This document shows positions 23,701 through 34,445 of a stretch of DNA of 64,000 nucleotides, one piece after another. The number at the start of each line of letters is the position of its first letter. Positions within the stretch are counted from its first letter, which is position 1. The notes below the pieces were generated by a model. It was not told where the DNA came from, searched no databases, and worked only from the letters and a program-made list of their open reading frames with translations. This DNA is from Haematococcus lacustris. Taxonomy: Eukaryota; Chlorophyta; Chlorophyceae; Chlamydomonadales; Haematococcaceae. The DNA lies in assembly GCA_030144725.1 (NCBI GenBank), contig JASKMD010000003.1:14590496-14654495 (forward strand). Reading direction: 5' to 3'. The translations under genes and the position numbers were made by a program.

Positions 23701-26700
23701 TCTGGGCCCCCCTGGGTTTGAGGGGTGGTGGGTGGGTGGGTGGGCGAGGAGGGTGGTGAGAGGTGGGGCGGTTGGGGGGGCGTGGGGGCTGCCAGGGCTG
23801 CCTGGCTCTGGGGGCTGGTGAAGTAGGCGCGCAGGAGGGCTAGGCTGCTGGGCTGCAGCTCTTGCAACTCGCGCCCCATGCGGAGCAAGACATCTGCCAC
23901 GGTGAGGGATGGCGGGGCGGAGAGGGTGGGCGCGGCAGTAGCAGCGCAGCAGCAGCAGCAGCAGCAGCATGGGCTTGGTAAGGGGCATTGCAGGCAGGGG
24001 AGGAGGCAGGGGGGGCACAGCAAGGGGGAGGCATGGTATGATGATCACCATGATCATGATCATCATCATCAGTACAGGGCATTTGTCAAAGGTGGCGTAG
24101 TTGCAGACTCAGCGCCACCAGCAGGGAGGCAGGGTATGGTGCCAGGCGCCTCTGCACCTGCTCTGACTGCCTTTCCTTTCACATACTCACCCCTTGTTGT
24201 GCTGCCCTTTCACTGATAATCACACGCTTGGCCCTATATAGCGAGTGATCCTCAACAGGAGGGTAGCGCAAGGGGAGGGGGTGTCACCAGCGCCAGCAGG
24301 CTTGGGCACAGGCCCACCCTGTAGAGCCTCTGTGAGACCCCCTGTGTGTGACACCCATGTGGACCCAGTGAGTGACCTGGAGTGTGACCCCCTGAGTGCT
24401 CCTAAAACCCGCAGCCAGTTTGCCATCTGTACTAAGAGCCACACCCACACCCACTCCCACACCCCACTCCTCTGAGCCTCCCCGCCAGCCTTCCCCTGCT
24501 CCTCAACGCCCAGCCTCCCTTCCCGCCCCCCACCTCTCAGCTGGGCCCAGGCTGTGGTGGCATCTGCAGCCAGCGCCTCAAACAGCCGCATGAACTCATA
24601 CTCTGTGAGGTCCAGGGATTCCGACGCCTGGCAGCAGCGGCAGCGGCAGCAGCGGCAACGACCAGGACAGTAGCGGTGATGGTGGTGGTATATGTTTGCC
24701 AGCAGGCCCCTGGTAAGACCTGGTGAGGGGTGATGGTGAGAAATCACTGCACAGTGTAGGGGTCAGCTAGCTGCATCAGCACTGCACCGCATTGATGGCC
24801 CGGGATTGCAAGATGCTTACATACCTGACGCAGGCGCTATAGGGCAGGGTAGCCAGGGTAGGCAGGTTAGGCAGGGTGGCTGGAGTGTGACGCATCTTGT
24901 GAGCTAGCAGTGTGTGGCTGCAGGCAGGGGGCTGTGATGCCACACCTGGGCTGCCAGGAAGGCGTCTAGGCGCAGGGCTGCAGGGGCATCCCGGGCCATG
25001 CAGATCGCCACCATGGCGGGGTGAAGGTTGCGGATGTGCAAGGGCTGGCCAGCGGCCTGGCAGGCATGCACCTGCAGAGAAGGACAGAGGGTTGGGGGAG
25101 AAGGAGGGGGAGGGCCCCTGTGTGATGGCATGCTGGCACTGAGAGCCAGGGGGGAGAGGCTGCAGTGGCCAGGGTCAGGGGGAGGACAGGGCCCATGGCC
25201 GGGGGATCGTGCGGGCTCATGGATCTACGAAGCTTTAAGTGGAAGCGGACAAAGTAGGATATGCGGGGTGAGGTGCAAGAGGGGGGTTGACTATGGATGC
25301 AGCCAGCCAAACCCACTGACCCCCTGGTAGCCACCCCTGGACCCTTCACCCTACCATGCCCTGGCCGCGCCCCCTGGCCCCACCCCCTGCCCCCGCCCCC
25401 TGCCCCCGCCCCTTACCCATCGCAGCGCCTCGTCAGCCCGGCCCTGCAGCCCCTCCAGCCTTGCCAGCGCCAGGAAGGTGCCTGCATCCGCTTGCAGTCC
25501 CGCAGCCTGCAGCCCTGCCCACACCTGCTGTGCCGCAGCCACATGTTGTTGGCGCAGCGACAGCTCTGGCTGAGCTGCGGGCTGTGGAGGCTCCCCAGCG
25601 AGGGCTGCACTGCTGGCATCTGTAGATATGGGGGTGAGGGGCGGAGGAGCTCCTTGGCTGCTGGCTGGGCTCATGGCAGAGAGGGCACCCCCCTGGAGCG
25701 GCTGGCCACTGACTGCGCCAGCAGCAGCGGCAGGAGCCCCAGCCGCAGCAGGTGCCTGTTGCTGAGGCTGCTCAGGCTGCTGGACTGGCTGTGGACTAGG
25801 ATCCTGTGCGTGCACTCCTTGAAGGGTGGCAGTTGCAAGGTTGGTTAATTGCTCCTCTTGCGGCGGCGGTGAGGTTGCTGTGTGGGACTCGCTGCCACTG
25901 GCGCTGCCTTCACTGCTGTCAGCACTTGCTGCAGGCAAGGCCGTGGCAGGCTGCACCTTGCGGGGCCGGCCCCGCTTGCGCTTGGCTGGCGGCTCTGCTG
26001 TGGTGCCTGGCTGGGCTTCAGGGGGGGCCCTGGCTGGCAGCTACGGGGGGGGCTGCTGAATGGCTGGGCTGGGGTGCCAGGTCCAGCAGGGGGGTGCCTG
26101 TAACTGCCATAGTAGTACCAGGCTCACTGGCTTGGCCTGTGGCTGCTGGCAAAGGGCCTGCTGCTGGCCTGGCTGCTGAAGGGTGAGACACCTCCACACC
26201 GCCGTCAGGCTGGGGCTCGGGGCCGCTGCGTTGCTTTTCTGCTGCAGAGCAGACCCCTGCCTGCTGACTAGACTTGTTGGTGGCTTGCAGCGCTGTCTGG
26301 ATGTTTGCCACTGCGTGAGCTGTGGGGTCACCCCCTCGAGCCAGTGCTTCCCAGCTGTCGCTGCCCAGAGCCACATAGAGCAAGGTGTTGTAGAGGTGCA
26401 GGGGCAGTGCTATGCCTTCCCTTTGCACCTCTTCAAACAGTTGCATGGCACCACTAAAATCTGCGGCCTTGGCACAAGCGTGGATCTTGCCAATGAGCTC
26501 GCGCATCTGTGACAGGACAACAGGATGCATTGCAGGAGGCTTAGGCTAGAGAGAGCTGCATCCACAGTGAGCACACTGCCTACAGTGAGTTAACAGCAAA
26601 CACGAGCACACAGAATATGGTGAGCATACCTTCAATTCTGCAGGGTTGCCCTTTTGTTTCTTTTTTTCTCTTTTTGTTTCTTTCTCTGGGACTGGCGGCG

Positions 26701-27043
26701 CTGCCTCGTTGACCATGGGTTGCGTGACGGTTGCGTCGTGCTCAAGGCGTTGCGTGGTGTTACCTGCTCGACACGGAGCGTGCCATGCAGTTTACACGAC
26801 CTGCTTGTCACAGGCCCCGCTAGCATTCTCACCTTCTTTGCGCTGTGTTTGCTGAGCTGCTTGCGCCTCGTTGGATAGGTGGTCCATCTCCTCCATTCCC
26901 TTTGACACAAGATGTCTTTCCCGTTGACCCAAGACGGCGGGCGTGACTGTGCGTCTTGCGTTGGAGCAATGCCGAATGTATGCAGTGGCGCCTGCGGCAC
27001 CCCTGCCAGCGATGAGCGCGTGGCGGAAAGCGTGCCGCAGCAT
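20755..27043 (-). CDS. Protein-only RNase P (PRORP), tRNA 5'-end maturation nuclease
   Basis: PRORP cuts the 5' leader from precursor tRNAs in organelles and/or nucleus without an RNA subunit. Minus-strand exons: about 26630-26790 (basic, EKETKREKKKQKGN), 25417-26506, 24946-25071, 24534-24627, 23382-23893, 22923-22993, 22366-22441, 22062-22217, 21330-21493 and 20755-21088 (TGA at 20755-20757). PPR-like helices are HACAKAADFSGAMQLFEEV, GTFLALARLEGLQGRADEA and MVAICMARDAPAALRLDAF. The NYN nuclease domain has LLDGANIAFF, TPHGSNDDW and LLVSNDELRDH, which supply the four conserved metal-binding aspartates. A likely mitochondrial or plastid presequence starts at 27043 (MLRHAFRHALIAGRGAAG), though its splice to the next exon is unresolved. 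Oddities: exon 25417-26506 is one base too long, with the frame change next to G7/G8 runs near 26021-26050; an AT-hook (KRGRPRK) follows; and one zinc cysteine is replaced by Ala (YCPEAG). Confidence 0.9.
21964..22025. repeat. (GAT)n-like trinucleotide tract
   Basis: Imperfect GATGAT/GATGAC run in the PRORP intron between the exons 21330-21493 and 22062-22217. A similar ATC-rich tract is at 24039-24072. Confidence 0.8.
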
Positions 27044-27288
27044 GCAAGCTTTGAGGATGCGCGAATGCTCCGCTGCTTGAGACCGCGCGGTGGTGCAGCG
27101 GCTCACGTGGCGAGTTTAAACGGATTCTGTCCATCATGCGCTCCTTCGTCAAATTCCTTGCTGGCACACCATTTTGTAGAAATCACAGCGACTTGGGCGG
27201 CCCTCCTATATGGCACTGCATGTACTAATGCAAGGCTGCCTCACGGTCTAAGGGACAGGCAGATGCTTTGCCTACCTAGTTATCGATC

Positions 27289-27450
27289 AGCCAAACAAAA
27301 CTCATTCAACAAGGAACAACATGCTTGACTGTGGGTAATCTCACTCAGCTACTACAAACATGTTGTAGCATCCTCGGTCGCACCCTTGATGACTACAGCC
27401 CCCACATAGATGGCACTTCCCCGACAGACCACTGGGCACCCCATCAAAAC
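27289..27450 (+). repeat. Dispersed repeat R1, copy 3
   Basis: Same family as the copies at 10453 and 11930, matching the long form through CCTCGGTCGCACCCTTGATG to CATCAAAAC. The hairpin arms here are AGCCAAACA and TGCTTGACT, so pairing is weaker. No coding sequence follows, so R1 can occur without a RuvC gene. Confidence 0.85.
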
Positions 27451-28320
27451 TAGTTATCGATCAGACTGAAGGCCACAAAAGGCCACAAAAGCCTGGTCGA
27501 CGTCGTATGGACCTTAATCTCGCCAGCCTGGCTCCACGTCAGGTTAGACAAGCAAGGTAAAAAAAAGCCATTTTTCGGACGGACCTAACTGACTCTATAC
27601 ACCGCTTCACGATGTAAGATTGGCACGCCTTGACACAGCGCCGCGCACGTTAGCATCGGCTCAGAGGAACAGGCCTATGGTGATCGGCTGGTCCGCGACC
27701 CCGTCCAATGTTCAGGGGCCCCGACCAGCACACAATGTCATAAGCACTCCATCTCTCTCATTATGTGCCCTGCAGTAGGTGTGTTGTCGCGGCGATGTCC
27801 GGGTGCCTCCTGGGTGCCTAGCACTGTGTGTTGCATGCTGCTTGCGAGAGGCTTGTCTCATGGCCGGGTTGTGGGGGTACGCCGTGAGGCTTTGGATCCG
27901 AAACTTCTTCAGCACCTAGCTGTATCACACAGCTCGCACCCTGGCGCTGACTTGACCTCAACATGCATCAGCTTGGTCTATGGCGAGTGGTGGTGTGGGA
28001 CACACTGGAAAAGCTTCAACTGCACGCCAAACGTACCAAATGCCTTGCACTGAGCCCCGGGGGAACCACATAGGACATCTCCACAAACGGTATCGTCAGT
28101 AGGCGGAATGAAAATGTCAGCTGGTACTTATACAGGTAAAACATGAAACACACCAAAAGTTTGGCCATGCCCGGGGCTTTCGTCAAAGTGTAGGCGCTTC
28201 CGGCCGCCACAACGATAAGAATAGAAGCGACGACCCTTCTCCACCCGCCGAAGCCGTCGGTCGAGCTTATGGGCGATGGCAGCCGCATTTGAAGGATTTT
28301 AAGCTATGCCCCATCGCTCG
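27451..28320. other. Intergenic region, no gene seen
   Basis: Mixed-composition sequence. A duplicated GGCCACAAAA sits near 27470-27490. I could not chain any exons or recognise an RNA gene. Confidence 0.45.
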
Positions 28321-28321
28321 A

Positions 28322-28565
28322 AGCCAGCCATGCGGGTGCCCTGGGAGCTGCAGCCAGCCCTACGGGTGCCCTGGGTGGTGCAGCCAGCCATGCGGGTGCC
28401 CTGGGAGCTGCAGTCAGCCATGCGGGTGCCCTGGGTGGTGCAGCCAGCCATGCGGGTGCCCTGGGTGGTGCAGCCAGCCATACGGGTGCCCTGGGTGGTG
28501 CAGCCAGCCCTACGGGTGCCCTGGGAGCTGCAGCCAGCCCTACGGGTGCCCTGGGTGGTGCAGCC
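28322..28565. repeat. 30-bp minisatellite, eight copies
   Basis: Units of exactly 30 bp (CAGCCAGCCATGCGGGTGCC followed by CTGGGTGGTG or CTGGGAGCTG). Being a multiple of three, it leaves several frames open, including a Cys-rich decapeptide repeat on the plus strand that I do not accept as a gene. Confidence 0.93.
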
Positions 28566-28567
28566 TT

Positions 28568-30219
28568 ACTCAGCCCCTTAACTACGGTGTTCACCCTGAG
28601 CCTAGCCCATACCATGCATGCAGTGAATGCCACACAACACACGTGACAGTTTACAGAGAACACAAGTGACAGTTTGCAGAAACACAAGTGCCAGTTTGTA
28701 ATGATGTAGGCTGGATGTTAATCATGTGATGTTAGATGTGTGTGGATGATGTGTAATGATGAAGGGCCGGACGGGCCAGCCGCAAACAGCTTTCTAGGCA
28801 AAGTCCACCGCACATGAGATAGGAGGGTTCGGAGCTGGAGTTTGTGGTTGCGGGGCATTACTAACATTCGCAGCTTTGCGCCCCCCTCCTGTAATGCTAC
28901 CCAGTACAACCGACTGAACGGACCTAGCTAGCGAGAGAGACGGGCCCGACCTTATACTTTATACGTATGTATGTAGCTCCCTGTAGCGACCTTGTTGCGT
29001 GGACACAACTTTAGGCCCAAACACCTGCGAGCCCGAGCTTCGACGCCGCTAACTTTTCTAGCACGCTGAAGCTAGTGGTGCAACCGCGGTAGCAAATGGT
29101 GGCCTGAATGTGGGGAACAGCATGGTACCCAATTTTCCCCTTGCTTGTCTAACCTGACTCCACGTTAGCCCGGACCCCAGTCCAACATGCAACTCCCGCC
29201 CTGACTATCCTGCCGCATCCATGCTTCGTTATGTGTAAATGGCACCCTCGCCAGGTGCTCTGCAAGCAGCGCGGATTGCCTTAGAACCGGCGAGTGAGAA
29301 TGAGGCGAGTGAGAACACCGATCATGCCATCTGGCCTGCTCGTACTTCGACCCAGAACCCAACATCTCGTATCATGCTCAGCTGCAAGGGAGCTGCCTCC
29401 TGGCCTGTTCGCATCTCCAAGGTTTCTCCTCGCGCAAGGTTGCGCCGCTCATGCTGCCAGCCACACCATGCCTCAGCGCCGGACGTAGTACAAAGGGTGC
29501 TACAGCTCATAGATGGCACTGGTGGGTGCGGATGCATCGCGGAGCACATGACGACGCTCCAGCAACTAGTGCATTATCCTTGCTACCTCATAGACCAAAG
29601 TACAGACCTGCTGTACTTCAACAAATCTGAAGCCTACTAGTACCATCAAAACCAACCCTGTACCATGCCTGTGCCTGATCAGAGGTCCATATGTTCAAGC
29701 ATTCACACACGCCGATATAGTTATGGTTTGAATGGGGTGACCTTCCCGCACAATGCATGGGCTCCTGACCCCAGTAACCGGGCCCCAGCCTAGATGTGGC
29801 ATGACAGACATGCACTGGTTTGCAAGCCGCCACAGCTGCAGGGAGGCCTGGCACGCACAGCGGTAAGCCACAGGCTACAGCTAGTGTGACTTGGGTGGGC
29901 AGTCCCGCAGCCGCCTGCAGCCCAGGCCCTGGTGCTGAGCACTGAGTGCTAAGCACTAAGACAGAAGCAGCAGCGGCAGCAACGGCAGTGGCGGCAGCAG
30001 CAGCAGCAGAAGGAGCAGCAGCAACAGCAGCAGCAGCAGCATGCAGCAACACAGATGGCAGGGAGGCTCCCGAGGTCTGGCTGCTCCCAGACTAAACTGC
30101 ATAGGGGGCTGGTGGCTACCTTTATCAGGGGTGGTCAATCCCATTGGGGTTGCTGAGGTGGGCTTGCTCATCCTCATCATCTTGGGAGTGATCTGCCTCT
30201 AGCACCTCCCTCATAGGCC
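28568..30219. other. Intergenic region with a CAG tract
   Basis: No supportable gene in about 1.65 kb. Imperfect CAG/GCAGCA repeats occupy about 29960-30045. The rest shows neither codon bias nor recognisable motifs. Confidence 0.45.
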
Positions 30220-30960
30220 CAGCAAGGCAGAATCAGGTCCCCTCACCAGGGGTGGTGTCGTGTCGGTGTGAGTAGTGCTTTCATGCACATGGCATGGCCG
30301 CCTCTCACACCTGGCATGGCCGCCTTCTACCTACACTATTGCCTGACCCCTGTGACAGGGCTGTAGCCTGGAGTTGGCATGATGAACATACATGGATGTA
30401 AGCTGATACTAGCTCAAGAGGGGGCACATTACTCTGTCTCAGGCTGCTGCTGCTGGGCCTTGGGTGGGCAGTCTTGCAGCCACTTGTAGCCCAGGCCTGG
30501 GTAATCCTTGCCCTTGGCTGCAAGCTTTACTTGCTCTGGCCACCAGCACAGCTCAAGCGGGCGCCACCTGCTCTTCCCAATGCGCTGAATATCTAGTGCT
30601 GCATTGCGGTCCTGGTCTACCCACCTGCCTGGCTGTGGTGGGTGCTTGTGGTCATGCTCAGCACCGCCTGGCCAACCTGCTGGCCTTTTCCCTAGATGCC
30701 ACCCACCCACCCATGTGGCGGCATGACAAAGAAGACCACCCGCTGCTTCAATGCATGCATGCATAGCACACTTGGACCATGGCCCTCTACCCCAACCATT
30801 CACGCAGTCATTCACCATCGACCTGATATGCTGGCACAGAGCCTGTCTTGATGCCCACCGATGTACCCAGTTTGGGCAGGGATTATCACCCCAGCCGGCC
30901 TTGTCCCAGGTGGACCATTGCACGGCGGTGATGAAATGAATCTGCACAGTTGCCATGTTC
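30220..30960 (-). pseudogene. TnpB/Fanzor-like element remnant (family A, copy 2), C-terminus and 3' flank
   Basis: On the minus strand the open frame from about 30960 to its TGA at 30429 ends with PPQPGRWVDQDRNAALDIQR, SRWRPLELCWWPEQ and YPGLGYKWLQDCPPKAQQQQ. The motif D-x-D-x-N-A-A is RuvC-III; the second Asp, the catalytic one, is kept. The upstream part of the frame does not resemble the family and RuvC-I and II are absent, so the copy is truncated. About 200 bp beyond the stop (30220-30428) is conserved with the copy at 42430-42797, including a short hairpin around CCCCTGTGACAGGG, so the element's 3' terminus lies outside the gene. Confidence 0.72.
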
Positions 30961-31661
30961 AGGCCGTGGCCGTTTCACAGCAACATTGGGTTTTCACGTC
31001 TCACACTCACGGCTCATCCGCATGGGGTGATGAACAGCGCCGGGGCAGCGCCCATTGGCATGCTTGCCATGTTGGGGCCGTGGCCGTGTAGCACCTGGCA
31101 TGCTGTTCAGCTGTCGGCGGTCCATGTTCTCTGTGATTGGCATGCCCAGCACTGCACTGCAGCCTACCTCGACCTTGCAGCTACACTGCCTGCTTGGGGT
31201 GTCCCTTGGCTCCTTATTCCCTCCCCTCCTGCTCGATGGGGTTGCAGCCGAAGTCATGCTGTCCGCCCGACCTTTGTCAAAGCCTGCGCTGGCACGCACC
31301 AGCACTGGCTCAACAGCTTGCATCACACAATCACATGCCAACGCATGCATGCATCCATGCAGCGTTCACAAGGGTGATGGAAAGGCAGGAATTGCAAATG
31401 TAGCAAGTATGGCAAGTTTTGACAAGTCATGGTCAGTGGTGCAGACCATCATTGAGGAAACGCATGCATCCACACATGCGGCATGCACCGGGGTGATGGG
31501 AAGGCGGAAGATGTCATAATGGGTCATGGTGCAGACCATCAACCAGCCCACGCCATCTGCCCGCGAGCTGAGCTATGCTCCCACAGCAACGCTCTCAAGC
31601 AGCATCTTGGACACCGCATGGCGGATTGCCATGACCCCATGCGGCCCATGCGGCTGTGCAG

Positions 31662-32663
31662 ATGGAGGCATGGCCATGCCTGAGGCTCTGAAGGCGGAGG
31701 TGGACAGCCTGCTGGATGAGCTGGAGGCGGTAGGCAGGCAGCAAGAGCCCCGACCCCTGGCCAGCCCCCTGATCTGGGGGAACTACTGGTGAGGCCACAC
31801 AGCCTCCTGGCCCCAGCCCCCTGGCCCCAGCCCCCCACTTGCCCCCTTCCTGCCCCCACCCGGTGCTGCTGAGCCACGCCTGCTCACCCTGCTCAGCCTG
31901 TGAGGGTGTGTCACAGCCCCTCCCTCACTAGCCCGCTAAGGCAGAGTCAGCTCAACTCCACACCTCATCTCCACGGCCCAGTGCTGGGCGGTGCTCTTCT
32001 CATGCAGTGTGGCCTACACCTCCACGCGCCGGGCTCCTTCAGAGCGTGGCTCACGTGGGTCACCTGCTGCTCCTCCCCCTTGCTGCTGCTCCCCCCTGCT
32101 GCTGCTCCCCCCTGCTGCTGCTCCCCCCTGCTGCTGCTCCCCCCCTGTGCGTTTGGCCAGCAATGCGTGTCAAGGCAGTGCTGAACCCTGGCAGGGGGGG
32201 AGGGAGATGGGGAGATGGCCATTGTCATGCATGGCATATCATTCCCCACCCTGGCTTGCCCTGCCTGGCCCCCCTGCCCCTGCCTTGCCTCCCGCCTGAC
32301 CCAGGTGTGGCTGCTCCTGCCCTGCCCCTCTGCAGCCTCTGGCGGCCGCTTCCGGGGCCGCCTGGGCCGCGCGCTGTTCCGCACCACTGGCCTGTTCCAG
32401 AGCGTGCTGGCCCCCGACATCGTCACCAACAAGATCAGCTGGCGCCTGCTAGGCTTGCTGGGTGCGCAGTCACCTGCCCTGCCTGCCTTGCCTGCCTTGC
32501 CTGCCCTGCCTGCCCTGCCTGCCCTGCCTGCCCTGCCTGCCCTGCCTGCTTGAGTCAAGCCAGGTAAGTCGCTGCTGCTTGCCCGCCTGAATCTGGCCAT
32601 GCAGACGGGGCAGTGGGGCTGAGAGGCAAGCTGTTGCCTGTGGGCTCCACGGGGGACACTGTG
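31662..32663 (+). CDS. Plastid lipid-associated protein / fibrillin (PAP domain), partial
   Basis: Fibrillins coat plastoglobules and thylakoid margins. Exons: 31662 (acceptor; in-frame ATG at 31670)-31788, 32008-32054, 32336-32461 and 32605-32663, all GT-AG with matching phases. They read [20 protein letters not shown], then [20 protein letters not shown], then [20 protein letters not shown] and [16 protein letters not shown], which is the N-terminal and middle part of the PAP/fibrillin lipocalin-like domain. The transit peptide exon upstream was not identified. After the last donor (GTAAGT at 32664) the intron runs into a GGGGGA array and then mobile-element DNA, and no exon for the expected C-terminal part (typically K-V-x-F-E-P-P) appears later in the window. 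Either a huge intron or gene disruption. Confidence 0.82.
32468..32552. repeat. CCTGC/CCTTG pentamer-like tandem tract
   Basis: Degenerate CCTGCCTTG and CCTGCCCTG units in the fibrillin intron between the exons 32336-32461 and 32605-32663. Confidence 0.85.
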
Positions 32664-32676
32664 GTAAGTGAGGCAA

Positions 32677-32838
32677 GGAGGGGGAGGGGGAGGGGGAGGG
32701 GGAGGGGGAGGGGGAGGGGGAGGGGGAGGGGGAGGGGGAGGGGGAGGGGGAGGGGGAGGGGGAGGGGGAGGGGGAGGGGGAGGGGGAGGGGGAGGGGGAG
32801 GGGGAGGGGGAGGGGGAGGGGGAGGGGGAGGGGGAGGG
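32677..32838. repeat. (GGGGGA)n array, about 27 copies
   Basis: Essentially perfect GGGGGA hexamers starting 13 bp after a fibrillin splice donor and ending exactly where the first 3'-end copy of the Fanzor-like element begins. Plus strand (sense for fibrillin) is G-quadruplex-prone. Long open frames across it (poly-Gly/Arg, poly-Pro/Leu) are artefacts. Confidence 0.96.
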
Positions 32839-33529
32839 CCTGGTCTGCCTGGGTTAGGCATAGCTGGGCGGCCCTGCCAGCTGCTGAGCTCGCGGGGGCG
32901 GCCGGCCCGGCTGCAATGCGACGGATGTTCAGCGCGGCTGACACGTCCCGATCGTAAAACCTGATGCTGTTGATGCTTGTTGAGCACATCAAGCCCCGGA
33001 TCCGGCACCGCGTCGCCATGCTGTGCACCGGGCGCAGCCACCTGCAAGGCGGCATAGATCAATGCAAATCTGTAAGATCTTTCCTTTCCATTCCAAGTGT
33101 TAAGTCATGCCATGTCTAGTCTAAACCGTGCAGAAAAGAGAGTGGGGCCGAGATTTCAGGAGACGCATACAGCGTGTTAGAGGCTTGGTCTCAAGTCAAG
33201 AAAACGAACGCTTAGGCCGCGTGTTGAAAGGCTTCGTGGAAGTATGAATGTGTCACGTGGAAAGTCGCGTCGCGTGATAAGTCGGGTCGGTAAGGTAGAG
33301 CGTGTGGAACTGATGAACGATGAAGGTTCAAGACATGTTCAGGTTGGACTCGCTGCGAAACCACCGTAAGACTGCCGGTGGTGTGGCACACTGTGAGGCA
33401 CGTTTCATCGCAACGATCATCTTCAGTAGCGTACCGCATACATAGGTCAGGCCGTCCTGTATCCCTATCCTCATTTTCAGGCCGTCCTGTATCCCTAGCC
33501 CCTACACTTCTCCACAGGAGTCAGAGACC
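32839..33529 (-). repeat. Extra 3'-end copy of the Fanzor-like gene, unit 1 (5' edge cut)
   Basis: Near-identical to 33750-34440 (period 911 bp; differences such as TCTGCC versus GTGCC and AGATC versus AGACC). Minus strand: the end of an intron, the last exon with [13 protein letters not shown] (RuvC-III) and the same frame break after it. The part up to about 33529 also has a 75-codon frame (33212-33439). The element tail present in units 2 and 3 is missing here and is replaced by the GGGGGA array. Confidence 0.9.
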
Positions 33530-34445
33530 GGTGTGTGTCCCTAACCTAGGTCCCTAACCCTAGGAGTCGATAGAGCCCTATCCTACCCTATGCACACTCT
33601 ATCGCACACACATCCCCTCTGTAAGGGGCAATCGAATTGTTTGTTTTATTTGGCTCGTGGCATGATGCACATGTCACTATCGCTGCCGCTGGTGCCGCCG
33701 CTGCCGCTTCCGCAGCAGGCCTCTGTCGCGCACGCACACCCACTCCTGGCCTGGTGTGCCTGGGTTAGGCATAGCTGGGCGGCCCTGCCAGCTGCTGAGC
33801 TCGCGGGGGCGGCCGGCCCGGCTGCAATGCGACGGATGTTCAGCGCGGCTGACACGTCCCGATCGTAAAACCTGATGCTGTTGATGCTTGTTGAGCACAT
33901 CAAGCCCCGGATCCGGCACCGCGTCGCCATGCTGTGCACCGGGCGCAGCCACCTGCAAGGCGGCATAGATCAATGCAAATCTGTAAGACCTTTCCTTTCC
34001 ATTCCAAGTGTTAAGTCATGCCATGTCTAGTCTAAACCGTGCAGAAAAGAGAGTGGGGCCGAGATTTCAGGAGACGCATACAGCGTGTTAGAGGCTTGGT
34101 CTCAAGTCAAGAAAACGAACGCTTAGGCCGCGTGTTGAAAGGCTTCGTGGAAGTATGAATGTGTCACGTGGAAAGTCGCGTCGCGTGATAAGTCGGGTCG
34201 GTAAGGTAGAGCGTGTGGAACTGATGAACGATGAAGGTTCAAGACATGTTCAGGTTGGACTCGCTGCGAAACCACCGTAAGACTGCCGGTGGTGTGGCAC
34301 ACTGTGAGGCACGTTTCATCGCAACGATCATCTTCAGTAGCGTACCGCATACATAGGTCAGGCCGTCCTGTATCCCTATCCTCATTTTCAGGCCGTCCTG
34401 TATCCCTAGCCCCTACACTTCTCCACAGGAGTCAGAGACCGGTGT
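33530..34445 (-). repeat. Extra 3'-end copy of the Fanzor-like gene, unit 2 (complete)
   Basis: Complete tandem unit. On the minus strand: an upstream block with the 75-codon frame (34123-34350), a breakpoint at about 34044 where it diverges from the full gene, the terminal intron part, the RuvC-III exon (33646 to about 33952), and a 3' tail with the inverted pair CGATAGAG (33568-33575) / CTCTATCG (33597-33604). The junction with unit 1 (ACCGGTGTGTGTCCC) shows the uninterrupted target site of the transposon found at the junction with unit 3. Confidence 0.9.
33568..33604 (-). other. Conserved hairpin in the Fanzor-like element 3' tail (unit 2)
   Basis: An 8-bp perfect stem (CGATAGAG/CTCTATCG) with a 21-nt loop, downstream of the stop codons in the minus-strand sense, beside CCCTAACCTAGG-type repeats. 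An identical copy is at 36763-36799. In TnpB/Fanzor systems the guide RNA comes from the gene's 3' end, so a structured 3' tail is suggestive but unproven. Confidence 0.5.

Noticed and set aside
28289..28669. Cys-rich 126-residue plus-strand frame
   Set aside because: Almost wholly the 30-bp minisatellite; no splice signals, start context or homology that I can see.
30954..31520. Possible N-terminal part of the family A RuvC gene upstream of 30960
   Set aside because: I looked for RuvC-I (D-x-G-x3-N) and RuvC-II on the minus strand and found neither; the sequence there does not resemble the other copies.
31965..33062. 365-codon minus-strand frame with poly-Pro
   Set aside because: It runs through fibrillin exons in antisense, the GGGGGA array and the RuvC exon; only the last part (RuvC exon) has independent support.
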